A stretch of DNA of 64,000 bases from Aminipila sp047974845 (GCA_047974845.1 JBKECQ010000040.1:1-64000), one strand, 5' to 3'; shown: positions 24,099-33,006, counted from the stretch's first letter. The notes: generated by a model not told the origin, from the letters alone. Program-made: numbers and translations.

Positions 24099-24293
24099 TT
24101 ACTGCTTAGAGTATACCTCTATTTTCTGCTTAGCATTATTTAATATATTAGTACATTTATTGTAATACTCCATTCCTTCTTCAAAGCTTTTTAAGGCCTC
24201 TTCTAAGGGCACATTGTCACCTCTTAAACGCTCTGCGGACATTTCCAGTCTTTCCAGAGCTTCTTCAAAGGATAATTCTTTTTTAGATGCCAT
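24099..24293 (-). CDS. xseB: Exonuclease VII small subunit (64 aa)
   Basis: The short helical protein with SFEEALERLE and the VPLEEALKSFEEGM repeat is characteristic of XseB. It assembles with XseA to degrade single-stranded DNA. Its ATG directly follows the XseA stop (TAAATG), so the subunits are translated together. Confidence 0.95.
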   Translation of the reverse strand: MASKKELSFEEALERLEMSAERLRGDNVPLEEALKSFEEGMEYYNKCTNILNNAKQKIEVYSKQ

Positions 24294-25433
24294 TTAATTT
24301 CCCTTCCTTATTTTCAAAACCGTACTTTCTATACTGCCATCACTCATTATGGAAGTATATATATCACCGGCTTTAAATTGTTCTACGGAATTTACAAGTT
24401 TACCATCTGAGTTAATGATTGCACTATAACCTCTTGACATAATGTTTCGTGGATTTAAAGCCTCCAGCTGATGTTTTAGTGAATCAATCGTATTCTTTTT
24501 ATTATATATCAGGTTGCTTACCAGAGTAAACATTTCTTTAGAGAGTTTAAGTTGTAATTCCTTTATCCTAATATAGTTGTCCATTCGTTGATGCATTTGC
24601 GATTTTGTTTGTAGCAAATACGCCCTTAAATCATTAATATCAGGCACAGCCATCTGTGCCGCCGCCGTTGGAGTCTCCGCCCTCCTGTCAGCCACAAAGT
24701 CTGAAATAGTAAAATCAATTTCATGACCTACAGCAGAAATAACGGGAATCTTTGATTCAAATATACTTCTTGCAACAATCTCCTCGTTAAAAGCCCAAAG
24801 TTCCTCCATAGAACCTCCGCCTCTTCCTACAATAATAGTATCAATCTCAGGAAAAAGCAAATTAACTTGTTTTATTGCCTCGGAAATATCCGGTGCAGCC
24901 CCCGGACCTTGAACTAATACAGGATATATGAGAACATCCACTATATTGTTTCTGTTTTTTATTATCTTGACAATATCTCTAACCGCAGCTCCTGTTTCAG
25001 AAGTTATTACCGCAATTTTTTTGGGAAATGCAACAATCGGTTTTTTGTATTTATCATCAAAAAGTCCTTCTTTTGAAAGCTTCTGTTTCAACTGTTCAAA
25101 AGCAATACTGAGATTTCCCAAGCCTGCAACCTGAATATCTCTTATATTTAATGAGTAACTGCCACCCTTTTCATATAGATAAATATATCCCGTTGCAGTT
25201 ATTTCCATACCATCTGCAAGTTCAAACCTGATTTTTTCAAAGGTTTCTGCGGGTAAAAAGCAATTTATCTTGCTATTTTCATCTTTCAATGTGAAATACA
25301 CATGACCCGTACCATGAAACTTAAGATTGGAAATTTCTCCAATTACTGATACATTGCTTAAAAGCGGATCAGATTGAAGAATACGTTTTATATATGAATT
25401 TAATTGTGAAACCTTAACCGGTTTTATGGCCAT
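24294..25433 (-). CDS. xseA: Exonuclease VII large subunit (379 aa)
   Basis: An N-terminal OB fold (VSVIGEISNLK, GHVYFTLKD) is followed by the catalytic domain with the family's GRGGGSMEELWAFNEE, SAVGHEID and RAETPTAAA. The usual length is 400-450 aa; the helical part before the C-terminus is somewhat short. It overlaps the upstream TsaD-like gene by 20 bp. Confidence 0.95.
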   Translation of the reverse strand: MAIKPVKVSQLNSYIKRILQSDPLLSNVSVIGEISNLKFHGTGHVYFTLKDENSKINCFLPAETFEKIRFELADGMEITATGYIYLYEKGGSYSLNIRDIQVAGLGNLSIAFEQLKQKLSKEGLFDDKYKKPIVAFPKKIAVITSETGAAVRDIVKIIKNRNNIVDVLIYPVLVQGPGAAPDISEAIKQVNLLFPEIDTIIVGRGGGSMEELWAFNEEIVARSIFESKIPVISAVGHEIDFTISDFVADRRAETPTAAAQMAVPDINDLRAYLLQTKSQMHQRMDNYIRIKELQLKLSKEMFTLVSNLIYNKKNTIDSLKHQLEALNPRNIMSRGYSAIINSDGKLVNSVEQFKAGDIYTSIMSDGSIESTVLKIRKGN

Positions 25434-26454
25434 AGGCTTTTCCTCCTAACAAAGCTATACCTACTGCATTGTCACCTGATAATTCTTGTGGTCCAAAGTC
25501 TATATTGATGTCGCCTTTACAGAAAGTATTCTTTAACTGGTCACTAATATACTTACTGGAAGAGACTCCGCCAACAAATATTATATCCTTTATTCCGTAT
25601 GTTTTTGATGCTTCTCTTGTAACCAAAGTGATACATTCAATAATTTTATCAAATAACTCACCTGCCATGGACATTCTAATCATTTCACTATTATCTGAGC
25701 CACATTCAACTAAATTATTAATCGTTCTACCACACTGTGTTTCAATTCCCGACAAGTTAAAATATAGTTTCTCTGTTTTAATCTTTGTAAGTTTTTTGAT
25801 GTATCTTATATTATTTTCTTTTTCCTTAAGAGCCATTAAGTCCATCTCAGCTCCCGCCGGAAAGTTCATGCCTAAAAGAACACCTATTCTATCAATCACT
25901 TGTCCAAAAGATATGTCTTTACTACCGCCCACAATATCAATATTTAATAAACGTTCCTGATTATCCGAGACAATATCTGGTCTCTCAATACTATTAACCT
26001 TTAGTAGCTCACACGTTCCTCCGGACAAATGCCAAGCTAAAAAGCTTTTACTATCCTTAAATTGTGTAAAATACTTTATTGCCTCTAAATGTCCCTCTTG
26101 ATGTGAAAATTCAAATATTGGTACGTTCATTGAACAAGCTATAGCTTTGCCAAACCCATATCCCGCTTTAAAACAAGGCATATACGATCCCTCCACCGGT
26201 CTTGGCTTGTTGGATACAGCTACAGCTGATATTTTGATTTGTTGTTCTTTTACTTTTTCAAATAATATAGGAAGATTCTCAATATGCTGAAAAAGGGCCT
26301 CTGATTGCCTCAAACCCCTTTCGCCTTTTTTTACTCTTAATAAGCTTCTTTCATCTAAAGCAATTGTTCCATATTTATCAACAATTGCAATAGATGTTTT
26401 GTAGTTACTTGTGTCAATGCCTAAAATATAGTTATTTTCCACATTATTGGGCAT
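25414..26454 (-). CDS. TsaD/Kae1-like paralogue (about 346 aa)
   Basis: The ASKHA-fold protein carries ILGIDTSNYKTS, the HxxxH metal motif in FSHQEGH, HLSGGTCELL and the nucleotide-binding VGGVSSS. It resembles TsaD (tRNA t6A synthesis) but belongs to the paralogue found in Clostridia between nusB and xseA; its substrate is unknown. The frame can start at 26466 (TTG), but ATG 26454 is better placed after AGGAAAGG. It overlaps the nusB 3' end. The true tsaD is not in this window, so a primary role in t6A cannot be excluded. Confidence 0.8.
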   Translation of the reverse strand: MPNNVENNYILGIDTSNYKTSIAIVDKYGTIALDERSLLRVKKGERGLRQSEALFQHIENLPILFEKVKEQQIKISAVAVSNKPRPVEGSYMPCFKAGYGFGKAIACSMNVPIFEFSHQEGHLEAIKYFTQFKDSKSFLAWHLSGGTCELLKVNSIERPDIVSDNQERLLNIDIVGGSKDISFGQVIDRIGVLLGMNFPAGAEMDLMALKEKENNIRYIKKLTKIKTEKLYFNLSGIETQCGRTINNLVECGSDNSEMIRMSMAGELFDKIIECITLVTREASKTYGIKDIIFVGGVSSSKYISDQLKNTFCKGDINIDFGPQELSGDNAVGIALLGGKAYGHKTG

Positions 26455-26848
26455 CTTTAGAAGCAACCTTTCCTAATATACCGTTTATGAATTTGCTAGA
26501 TTCATCTGCACCAAATTTCTTTGCAAGATTAATCGCCTCGTTAATGGATACAGAAACAGGAATATCATCCATATATAAAATTTCTGCACAGGCAAGCCTT
26601 AATATTGCTAAATCCACCTTATTCATTCTGGTTATTTTCCAGTTTTGGCTTGACTCCTCTAAAAGCTTGTCTATATCTTCCTTATGCTCTAAGATTGCAT
26701 TAAAAACATTTTCAACATATGATTTTTGTGCCCTTAATCCTTCTTTTTCCTTATAAGCTTTTTCTTTCATTTCCTGATTAAATTCATTTTGCGCCTCCAT
26801 TTGAAATAAAAGCTGCATCATAAATTCTCTTGTCTCATTGCGATTCAT
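26444..26848 (-). CDS. nusB: Transcription antitermination protein NusB (134 aa)
   Basis: An all-helical protein with N-terminal RNETREFMMQLLFQME and the conserved IPVSVSINEAINLAKKFG and SSKFINGILGKV, diagnostic of NusB. It binds boxA RNA with NusE (S10) for rRNA antitermination. It lies 2 bp after the Asp23-family gene, the usual Clostridia order. Confidence 0.96.
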   Translation of the reverse strand: MNRNETREFMMQLLFQMEAQNEFNQEMKEKAYKEKEGLRAQKSYVENVFNAILEHKEDIDKLLEESSQNWKITRMNKVDLAILRLACAEILYMDDIPVSVSINEAINLAKKFGADESSKFINGILGKVASKDAQ

Positions 26849-26850
26849 TC

Positions 26851-27219
26851 CTACTTTTCCTCCTGCTCTGTAAAATGTACCCCTTGTACATGAATATTTA
26901 TTGCTTTAACAGGAATGTCCACAATGTTTGATAATTCCTTCTTTACATTTTTCTGAACGTTCCATGCCACTTCCGGTATTTTTACACCATAGTTAACTAT
27001 TACATATATGTCTATACTGACTTCTTCATTTTCTTTTGACAGTTTAATACCTTTTTTTATCGGTTCTTTTCCGAGAAGATTTCTTGAAATAGTATCGGTT
27101 AAGCCACCGCTCAATCCGGCAACCCCTTTTGTTGATAAAGCAGCATTAACTGCACAAATTGCTATAACATCATCAGATATTTTAACCGCTCCAAGTTTCT
27201 CGTCTTGTTCAATACTCAT
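26851..27219 (-). CDS. Asp23/Gls24 family envelope-stress protein (122 aa)
   Basis: The DUF322 pattern is visible from VKISDDVIAICAVNAALSTKGV to the VQKNVKKEL and INIHVQGV end. Homologues are abundant cytoplasmic or membrane-tethered proteins linked to envelope homeostasis. Position directly before nusB is typical of YqhY in Firmicutes, so it is the YqhY orthologue rather than AmaP-linked Asp23. A second family member is at 61732. Confidence 0.9.
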   Translation of the reverse strand: MSIEQDEKLGAVKISDDVIAICAVNAALSTKGVAGLSGGLTDTISRNLLGKEPIKKGIKLSKENEEVSIDIYVIVNYGVKIPEVAWNVQKNVKKELSNIVDIPVKAINIHVQGVHFTEQEEK

Positions 27220-27277
27220 AAAACTCTCCTAATATAAACATTCTTCCGTTATTATATCAGATTTAAAGCGGCAAAAC

Positions 27278-27341
27278 AAGACCCCCAGACCTGCCTTATT
27301 TATAGGTTTTTGACTATAAGTGAGGTAGACTGAAGGGTCTT
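27278..27341. terminator. Long hairpin between the Asp23-family gene and spoIIIAH
   Basis: AAGACCC (27278-27284) pairs with GGGTCTT (27335-27341), with further internal complementarity. It lies downstream of spoIIIAH and ahead of the Asp23-family promoter region, where a terminator for the spoIIIA transcript is expected on the minus strand. Confidence 0.5.
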
Positions 27342-27380
27342 TAATAAATATTATTCTAAACTGAATTTTTTCTATGTAAA

Positions 27381-28016
27381 TTATATTTTGCTTTGAATTA
27401 TTATCTGACTTGCAGGGCGTCCTGTTTCTCTGATTACTATATCACAGATTTTTGCTACATCTGCTTGATCAAGCTGTTCTTTATTAACAGTTACATTAAC
27501 AGCATTATCCGTTAATAATACTAAGCACTCTGGTAATCCCTTTGCCGTAATTAAGCTTTCAATATTTTTTTCTTTTTCCATGTATCCTATAATTTTTAAC
27601 TTCTGCTGAGTAGCATTTTCTTTTTCAACAGCATTATCAGTTTCAGCCATTACGTCTGTTAGCATTGATATCACTTGATTTCTGTCCGAATCAATAGTAG
27701 ACCTTATTTCACCAAAATAAGTATCTGCATTATTTAATTCGGCAATATCATCCGATGTCACTACTTCAGAAGTTATGGAACTTCCACTGGCATTATTACC
27801 TGCTGCTTCTCCACCTGGCATAGTCTTAATATTTAAGCTATCAACCAAGACATCTCCATCATGCTCTGCCATTTCTTGCTGTTCATAATTTGTATATTCA
27901 GCTGAAGTTTTTAAAGCTTGCTTATTGTTTAGTGATTGATTAACAACCGCTAGACATAAAACCAACCCCAGTAAACCAAACAGAGCAAATTTTTTCTTTT
28001 TAGAAATTTTATTCAT
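27381..28016 (-). CDS. spoIIIAH: Stage III sporulation protein SpoIIIAH (211 aa)
   Basis: An N-terminal TM helix (about residues 8-25) precedes a long linker and the C-terminal ring-building (YscJ-like) domain with VLLTDNAVNVTVNKEQLD. Known: SpoIIIAH in the mother cell binds SpoIIQ of the forespore to make the feeding-tube channel. Length is normal. The start overlaps the SpoIIIAG stop (ATGA). Confidence 0.92.
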   Translation of the reverse strand: MNKISKKKKFALFGLLGLVLCLAVVNQSLNNKQALKTSAEYTNYEQQEMAEHDGDVLVDSLNIKTMPGGEAAGNNASGSSITSEVVTSDDIAELNNADTYFGEIRSTIDSDRNQVISMLTDVMAETDNAVEKENATQQKLKIIGYMEKEKNIESLITAKGLPECLVLLTDNAVNVTVNKEQLDQADVAKICDIVIRETGRPASQIIIQSKI

Positions 28017-28225
28017 TGTACAGATCCTCCATTCTCCTTATCCACGGACAAATTAATCGGCATACTTACTTCAACTCCGCCATTTTCATCTACAATCTGT
28101 CTTCTCCCATCTTTGTTGTTAGTTACAACGACCAACGTTAGAAGAGTTAAGCAGAGGACTACTATTGCAGTTATAAACCGACATATTATCATTTTTACAG
28201 AATATTTACCCTTTCGTTTTTTCAC
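28013..28225 (-). CDS. spoIIIAG: Shortened SpoIIIAG-like protein (70 aa)
   Basis: A basic N-terminus and a single TM helix (about residues 15-38) are followed by only 32 residues. Position between AF and AH identifies it as SpoIIIAG, but the usual protein is about 200 aa and carries a ring-forming YscJ-like domain that is absent here. A frame from 28240 exists, but its GGAGG is the ribosome binding site for GTG 28225. The ATGA overlap with AH looks functional, so it reads as a reduced gene rather than a frameshift remnant. Confidence 0.7.
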   Translation of the reverse strand: MKKRKGKYSVKMIICRFITAIVVLCLTLLTLVVVTNNKDGRRQIVDENGGVEVSMPINLSVDKENGGSVQ

Positions 28226-28267
28226 AAGAACATCCTCCACAGTAATATATATTTAAGACTTGGCTTC

Positions 28268-28435
28268 TTATTCCAAAAATATCAACATTGGAGATAAAAT
28301 TGTGGCTACGATTATAAGAGAAAAAATAAATTTAATATAATTCTGCATCTCACTGGAAGGCAGCAATGTTTCTATAAAGGAAAGAGCTACTACAATAATA
28401 AATATATTCCGAACCCATTCTTTTATAATATCCAT
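28268..28435 (-). CDS. spoIIIAF: Minimal SpoIIIAF (55 aa)
   Basis: The ATG (28435-28433) directly follows the SpoIIIAE stop and the frame ends at 28268. The start MDIIKEWVRNIFIIVV and ETLLPSSEMQNYIKFI match the two-helix N-terminus of SpoIIIAF, but the cytoplasmic or ring-like C-terminal domain of about 130 residues is missing. It is too short for many gene finders. Two TM helices, about residues 9-25 and 35-53. Confidence 0.75.
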   Translation of the reverse strand: MDIIKEWVRNIFIIVVALSFIETLLPSSEMQNYIKFIFSLIIVATILSPMLIFLE

Positions 28436-29530
28436 TTACTTAATCAAGCTCCCCCCTCCTATGCCTATAATAATTGTTAAAAATACCAAGAACATTAAAG
28501 CGCCTAAAAATAGTATTACTGCCATTGTTATAACTGAATTTCCCATCTCATTCATGCAACCGGAAATCTGCTTATTTCCTATAGGCTCTATTACAATGGC
28601 TGTTACCTTATAAATAACTGCAATTGCCAGAAGTTTTAAAAGAGGTATTGCAAGCAACCCTATTACTAAAATTACTCCGAAAATACTTATTCCGTTTTTA
28701 ATTACGCCTATACAAGAAAGAACCATGTCTATAGAGTCCGCCGCAAAACCACCTACAATTGGTACAAAATTGTTAACAGAATATCTGGCGGTATTTATTA
28801 ATACTCCATCTGCAGATTCTGCTACAAACCCTTGTATTGCAGTTATTCCAGCAAAAAACGTGACACATAATCCAGTTGCAAAGGTAGCCGCTCCCCTTAT
28901 AAAAATTGCAAGTTTATTTACATAGTCTCTATCAGTCATACTATTCACTAGAATGAAAATAGATGAAATAAATATTGCCGGTAGTATAAATTGTTGCAAA
29001 ACTGTATTAAATGCAGTTATTGACCCTACGATTATAGGATTTAAAACACTTCCTGAAGCTATCCCCCCTATACTTATTAATAAAGGTATCAAAATAGGTA
29101 GGAGTATTTGCATGGTTCTAGTCATTGTGTTTAGCGTATCTGCACACATATCGTACGTGTTAGAAAAGTTATTTAAGCAAAGACCAATTACAAAGCAACT
29201 ACATACAATAATACCTAATCTGGAAACGGCCTTGTTCCCAAATGAGTTGGAAAGATTGGTAAGAAGTCCGATTACTATACATATTGTTACCAGTTGCACC
29301 CCTAGAATCAGACTGCTTTTCATTTCATACACAAATAAATCAATAAAACTTTTTATGATGATTTGGGAATCAAACAGCGGTTGACCGTTTATAGCATTAT
29401 TAATAATGTCATGAATACTTAAATCCGGGACTACTCCACCACTCTTTAAAGCCGTATCATCCATAATCTGTTCTAGCTCATCTAAATTTAACTTAGAGAG
29501 CTGTTCTTTTATAATACTTTCGTAATCCAT
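28436..29530 (-). CDS. spoIIIAE: Stage III sporulation protein SpoIIIAE (364 aa)
   Basis: After a helical N-terminus the protein has about eight TM segments with the family's SIGGIASGSVLNPI and NFVPIVGGFAADSID. It is the polytopic core of the SpoIIIA channel apparatus. The usual upstream genes spoIIIAA-AD are not present: upstream lies a hairpin region and then iscU. It heads a compact AE-AF-AG-AH unit. Confidence 0.92.
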   Translation of the reverse strand: MDYESIIKEQLSKLNLDELEQIMDDTALKSGGVVPDLSIHDIINNAINGQPLFDSQIIIKSFIDLFVYEMKSSLILGVQLVTICIVIGLLTNLSNSFGNKAVSRLGIIVCSCFVIGLCLNNFSNTYDMCADTLNTMTRTMQILLPILIPLLISIGGIASGSVLNPIIVGSITAFNTVLQQFILPAIFISSIFILVNSMTDRDYVNKLAIFIRGAATFATGLCVTFFAGITAIQGFVAESADGVLINTARYSVNNFVPIVGGFAADSIDMVLSCIGVIKNGISIFGVILVIGLLAIPLLKLLAIAVIYKVTAIVIEPIGNKQISGCMNEMGNSVITMAVILFLGALMFLVFLTIIIGIGGGSLIK

Positions 29531-29593
29531 ATGTACCTACCTCACCTTTGTCCATATTCCATATATATGGACAGACTTTAAAAGTATGCACAA

Positions 29594-29632
29594 AAAAATC
29601 CCATCAAGACAATTTGTCCATCGGGATTTTTA
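29594..29632. terminator. Bidirectional terminator upstream of spoIIIAE
   Basis: AAAAATCCC pairs with GGGATTTTT across 20 bases. The position downstream of iscU fits termination of the iscS-iscU transcript on the minus strand. Confidence 0.6.
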
Positions 29633-29636
29633 ATTA

Positions 29637-29690
29637 ATGCCCTACGCACCGTATTTTAGATATGGTGCGTAAGGCTTATATAGAAATTCC
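29637..29690 (-). repeat. Dispersed intergenic hairpin repeat, copy A
   Basis: On the minus strand this matches the copies at 40111, 62670 and 62753: GGAATTTCT, then TATAAG, a C-rich stem CTTACGCACC, a CATATC-AAA-ATACG loop region and the closing arm GGTGCGTAGGGCATT. Compensated differences in the stem (ACGCACC/GGTGCGT here, GCGCCATATC/GATATGGG elsewhere) suggest that the RNA or DNA fold is kept. Confidence 0.7.
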
Positions 29691-29765
29691 CCCGCTTTAG
29701 CCGGAAAGGAATTTTTCATTTATGAATTACATTATCTACATTTTTATTGAAAAATAGATATTTTT

Positions 29766-30218
29766 TTATTCTTCAATACTGCAAGCGTGATCATGATCAT
29801 CTTCTTCTGCATTAGGGTCAAAACCTTCAAGACCTTTATATGTCTTGCCATTTTTATTTGCATAATCATAGATTGCAGATTTAATTGCATGATCTGCCAA
29901 AACAGAACAGTGTACCTTTACCGGAGGAAGTCCGCCCAGTTCATCAATAATTTGCTTATTTGTAATGGCTAGAGCCTCATCAACTGTTTTTCCGATAATC
30001 ATATCTGTAGCAACGCTGGAAGATGCTATTGCAGAGCCGCAACCAAAGGTCTTGAACTTTGCTTCTTTTATAACATCATCTTCAACTTTGATGTCAATTT
30101 TCATCATATCTCCGCAAACAGGGCTTCCATATGTACCTGTTCCATCAGCGTTTTCAATTTCACCAACATTATGTGGATTCATAAAATGATCCATTACTTT
30201 ATCATTGTACATTGCCAT
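29766..30218 (-). CDS. iscU: Fe-S cluster assembly scaffold IscU/NifU (150 aa)
   Basis: The three scaffold cysteines occur in the usual contexts: SPVCGD, FGCGSAI and KVHCSV. An acidic, histidine-containing tail follows. It receives sulfur from the cysteine desulfurase encoded 6 bp upstream and builds [2Fe-2S]/[4Fe-4S] clusters, needed for the many radical-SAM enzymes in this window. No iscR or iscA is adjacent. Confidence 0.95.
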   Translation of the reverse strand: MAMYNDKVMDHFMNPHNVGEIENADGTGTYGSPVCGDMMKIDIKVEDDVIKEAKFKTFGCGSAIASSSVATDMIIGKTVDEALAITNKQIIDELGGLPPVKVHCSVLADHAIKSAIYDYANKNGKTYKGLEGFDPNAEEDDHDHACSIEE

Positions 30219-30224
30219 AATCTA

Positions 30225-31394
30225 TTACCAACCTTTCGTTTGGGAAACAGAAGAAATATTTCTAAGTTTATTTACTACTTGAACCAACTGTTTCACAACA
30301 TAATCTATATCTTCTTTTGTAGTAGGATCTCCAACTGTAAATCTCAGTGAACCATGGATTTTTTCTACAGGAATTCCAAGTGCAGAAAGCACGTGTGATG
30401 GCACTAAAGATGCTGATGAACAGGCTGAACCTGTAGAAACAGCAATTCCCTTCATATCTAGGTAAAGAAGCATCGCTTCCCCTTCAATAAACTCAAATGT
30501 CAAGTTTGCATTACCCGGATGTCTGTGCTCATGACTTCCGTTTAAGGTAACATTATCTATTTTAGACATTACCTCTTGAACAAAATAGTCTCTAAGCTGG
30601 CTAACCTTTTTAATATGTTCATCTAAATGGTCGTAAGCTAATTCCGCAGCCTTACCAAACCCAACGATGCCCGGAAGGTTTTCTGTTCCTGCTCTTTTCT
30701 TACTTTCCTGAGCTCCACCGTGCATATAGTTAGATAGCCTTACACCTTTTCTTACATAAAGAGCTCCAACTCCCTTTGGTCCATATATTTTATGAGCTGA
30801 CATAGACATCATATCTACTCCCAGTTCTTTAACATCAATATGAACATTTCCAAGAGCCTGTACCGCATCTGTGTGGAAAAGAACTCCCTTTTCTTTTGCA
30901 ACAGCAGCAAGATCTTTTATAGGCTGAACGGTGCCGATTTCATTATTAACAAACATTATACTAACTAAAATAGTTTTATCTGTTATAGCCGCTCTTAGAG
31001 CCTCAGGATTAACCCTTCCATCTTCCTCTATATCAAGATAAGTAATCTCATAACCTCTTTTTTCAAGATACTCACATGAGTGTAACATAGCATGATGCTC
31101 TATCTTAGTAGTTATAATGTGGTTACCTTTATTTTTTAACGCGTCAGCTGTACCAATTACAGCCCAGTTATCTGCCTCAGTTCCTGTAGAAGTGAAGAAG
31201 ATTTCCTTTTCCTGCGCATTTATAAGTTTAGCTACTTGTCCTCTAGCCTTGTCAATAGCTTGTCTGGAAGTAGCTCCAATTGTATATAAGCTAGATGGAT
31301 TTCCATAATACTGAGTAAAATATGGAATCATCTCTTGCATAACGTCTTCTTTAACAGGCGTCGTTGCTGAATAGTCTAGATATACTTGTCGCAT
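30225..31394 (-). CDS. iscS: Cysteine desulfurase IscS/NifS (389 aa)
   Basis: This PLP enzyme has YLDYSATTPV, the PLP-lysine in SAHKIYGPKG and the catalytic cysteine loop STGSACSSAS. It supplies persulfide sulfur to IscU just downstream and probably to tRNA thiolation. Length and motifs are complete. Confidence 0.95.
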   Translation of the reverse strand: MRQVYLDYSATTPVKEDVMQEMIPYFTQYYGNPSSLYTIGATSRQAIDKARGQVAKLINAQEKEIFFTSTGTEADNWAVIGTADALKNKGNHIITTKIEHHAMLHSCEYLEKRGYEITYLDIEEDGRVNPEALRAAITDKTILVSIMFVNNEIGTVQPIKDLAAVAKEKGVLFHTDAVQALGNVHIDVKELGVDMMSMSAHKIYGPKGVGALYVRKGVRLSNYMHGGAQESKKRAGTENLPGIVGFGKAAELAYDHLDEHIKKVSQLRDYFVQEVMSKIDNVTLNGSHEHRHPGNANLTFEFIEGEAMLLYLDMKGIAVSTGSACSSASLVPSHVLSALGIPVEKIHGSLRFTVGDPTTKEDIDYVVKQLVQVVNKLRNISSVSQTKGW

Positions 31395-31532
31395 AATTTG
31401 CTCCTTTAATTCATTATATATATAAGATACATTTCCAATATTTATTATACCAACATTTCCAAAAATATAAACCCTTTTTTTGCTTTTCCTAGTAAATAAA
31501 TATGATATATGGATATTCTATGGCATATAAAC

Positions 31533-31979
31533 TCAAATCGGAGAGAAGCAAGAAAGTTTATATTCATTGTTAATACGCTTAAAAACCACATGATAACTTC
31601 CTTCCATGAAGTAATCTTCGCTCAGACCACTCATCTCCCAAAGTATATCTACCCTATATGTCATATATTCTAACAAATTTTTTTCAAGTTTTATATCATT
31701 AAAATTCATTTTTTTTACTATGTCCAGTTGTGTGTTCTCCCATTGTCTTAACTGTTTAATGTCTTCTGTAAGAATTGGATAGGTTTCAATTTTTTCTATT
31801 TCTTCTTCAGCCTTTTCTTTTGTTATTTGATTATAAAAGGCTTTTTGCATTATATTCGTTCTTTGTTCTAACATATTTTTTACAACATCAGTTTGCTCCG
31901 GTTTACTAAAACCTGAAAACACGCTGACAATTATGACAACAACTGCACAAAGAACTATACAATTATAGTATTTTCTCAT
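31533..31979 (-). CDS. Unknown secreted or membrane-anchored protein (148 aa)
   Basis: Residues 1-25 form a hydrophobic signal or anchor (YYNCIVLCAVVVIIVSVFSGF); no lipobox cysteine follows at the right place. The remainder is helical and acidic, ending in a short strand-rich part (YHVVFKRINNEYKLSCF). I recognise no family. It is a single gene between iscS and the DUF896 gene. Confidence 0.65.
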   Translation of the reverse strand: MRKYYNCIVLCAVVVIIVSVFSGFSKPEQTDVVKNMLEQRTNIMQKAFYNQITKEKAEEEIEKIETYPILTEDIKQLRQWENTQLDIVKKMNFNDIKLEKNLLEYMTYRVDILWEMSGLSEDYFMEGSYHVVFKRINNEYKLSCFSPI

Positions 31980-32038
31980 ATATTTTGCCTCCGTTTCGTT
32001 ATAGGCTCAACAAGTCCTATGAAAATACTATACAAATA

Positions 32039-32071
32039 AAACAGCGAGAAATTTGTTATTTCTCGCTGTTT
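32039..32071 (-). terminator. Strong terminator downstream of the DUF896 gene
   Basis: A perfect 14-bp stem (32039-32052 with 32058-32071) has a 5-base loop and T-rich ends on both strands. Confidence 0.85.
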
Positions 32072-32084
32072 TATTACAAAAAAA

Positions 32085-32294
32085 TTAATTCACTTTTTGG
32101 TCATTTTCGACTTCTTCTTCCAAGTCTTCAACAAATTTAATATTCTCCAGCTGTCCTATAAAGTTCTCTCTGAAGTTTGCTAAGTACTCTTTTCTTAAAA
32201 TTTGCTGTTCTTCCTTCTCCAATTCAGTTAAACCTTCACTTTTAGCCTTTCTAGCAAGCTCATTTATCCTATCGATTTTTTCTTTTGAAAGCAT
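32085..32294 (-). CDS. DUF896 (YnzC-like) protein (69 aa)
   Basis: The sequence begins IDRINELARKAKSEGLTELEKEEQ, the hallmark of DUF896, and continues with LRKEYLANFREN. In Bacillus YnzC is encoded in the SOS-regulated lexA-linked yneA-yneB-ynzC cluster. Here a serine-recombinase relative of yneB is immediately upstream, conserving that pair. Function is unknown. Confidence 0.88.
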   Translation of the reverse strand: MLSKEKIDRINELARKAKSEGLTELEKEEQQILRKEYLANFRENFIGQLENIKFVEDLEEEVENDQKVN

Positions 32295-32395
32295 TTTCTT
32301 CTTCCTTCCTCTTTTGTTTACATATTATTTTATTATGTTATGTTTTTTTACATTTCCTACTGTTTTTCTTATTTCTTATAGTCTTTTTTAAAAAA

Positions 32396-32953
32396 TTAAC
32401 CTCGTTTGGCACGTATTAACGTACTTTTACTAATCCCTGTCTGTTCCTCAACATATTTATAACTATTAGTCTTTAATAATTCTAGTGCTTCTTCTATTTC
32501 ATCCTCACTAAATTTCTTAGGTCTTCCCTCTTTAAATCCTTCTTTTGTTTTTGCGATTGCCTTTCCAACTTGAGTTCTTTCTATAATCATAGATTTCTCA
32601 AACTCTGCAAAAGCATTCATTATGTTAAGTATAACCTTACCACTATGAGTATTATCAATCATACCCACATTTATAATGTTTACCCTAATATTCTTTTCTA
32701 CAGCTCCTTCTACAAAAGAAATACCTTCTTTTATGGTACTGCACAATCTATCTAGCTTAGACACTACCAGAGTATCTCCCCCATACATATTAGCAATACT
32801 TTCATTTAGCATCGGTCGTTCTTTTGGGTCATCATATTTTTCAACTATTACTTCAGCGCTTGGATACCTTTGCTTTATTAATTTAGTTTGTTCTTCTATT
32901 GAATTTGCATTAAATTGACCTCTGGCTGAAACACTGACATATCCATAAATCAT
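32396..32953 (-). CDS. Serine recombinase/resolvase family protein, YneB-like, atypical active site (185 aa)
   Basis: The N-terminal resolvase domain starts MIYGYVSVSARGQ; the nucleophile position is kept, but the Arg of the usual YxRVS motif is Ser here. LDRLCST keeps the first Arg of LDRLxR but has Ser in place of the second. A C-terminal helix-turn-helix follows (YVEEQTGISKSTLIRAKRG). Adjacent to DUF896, as yneB-ynzC in Bacillus. It could be catalytically weak or a DNA-binding derivative. No inverted repeats of a transposon surround it. Confidence 0.85.
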   Translation of the reverse strand: MIYGYVSVSARGQFNANSIEEQTKLIKQRYPSAEVIVEKYDDPKERPMLNESIANMYGGDTLVVSKLDRLCSTIKEGISFVEGAVEKNIRVNIINVGMIDNTHSGKVILNIMNAFAEFEKSMIIERTQVGKAIAKTKEGFKEGRPKKFSEDEIEEALELLKTNSYKYVEEQTGISKSTLIRAKRG

Positions 32954-33006
32954 TTGTATCTACCTTTCAAGTTTTGACTATAAGTTTTGGCACACATTTG
33001 TTTTTA

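Noticed and set aside
32396..32953. Transposon-borne resolvase
   Set aside because: No inverted repeats, transposase or target duplication nearby, and pairing with DUF896 matches the conserved chromosomal yneB-ynzC context.
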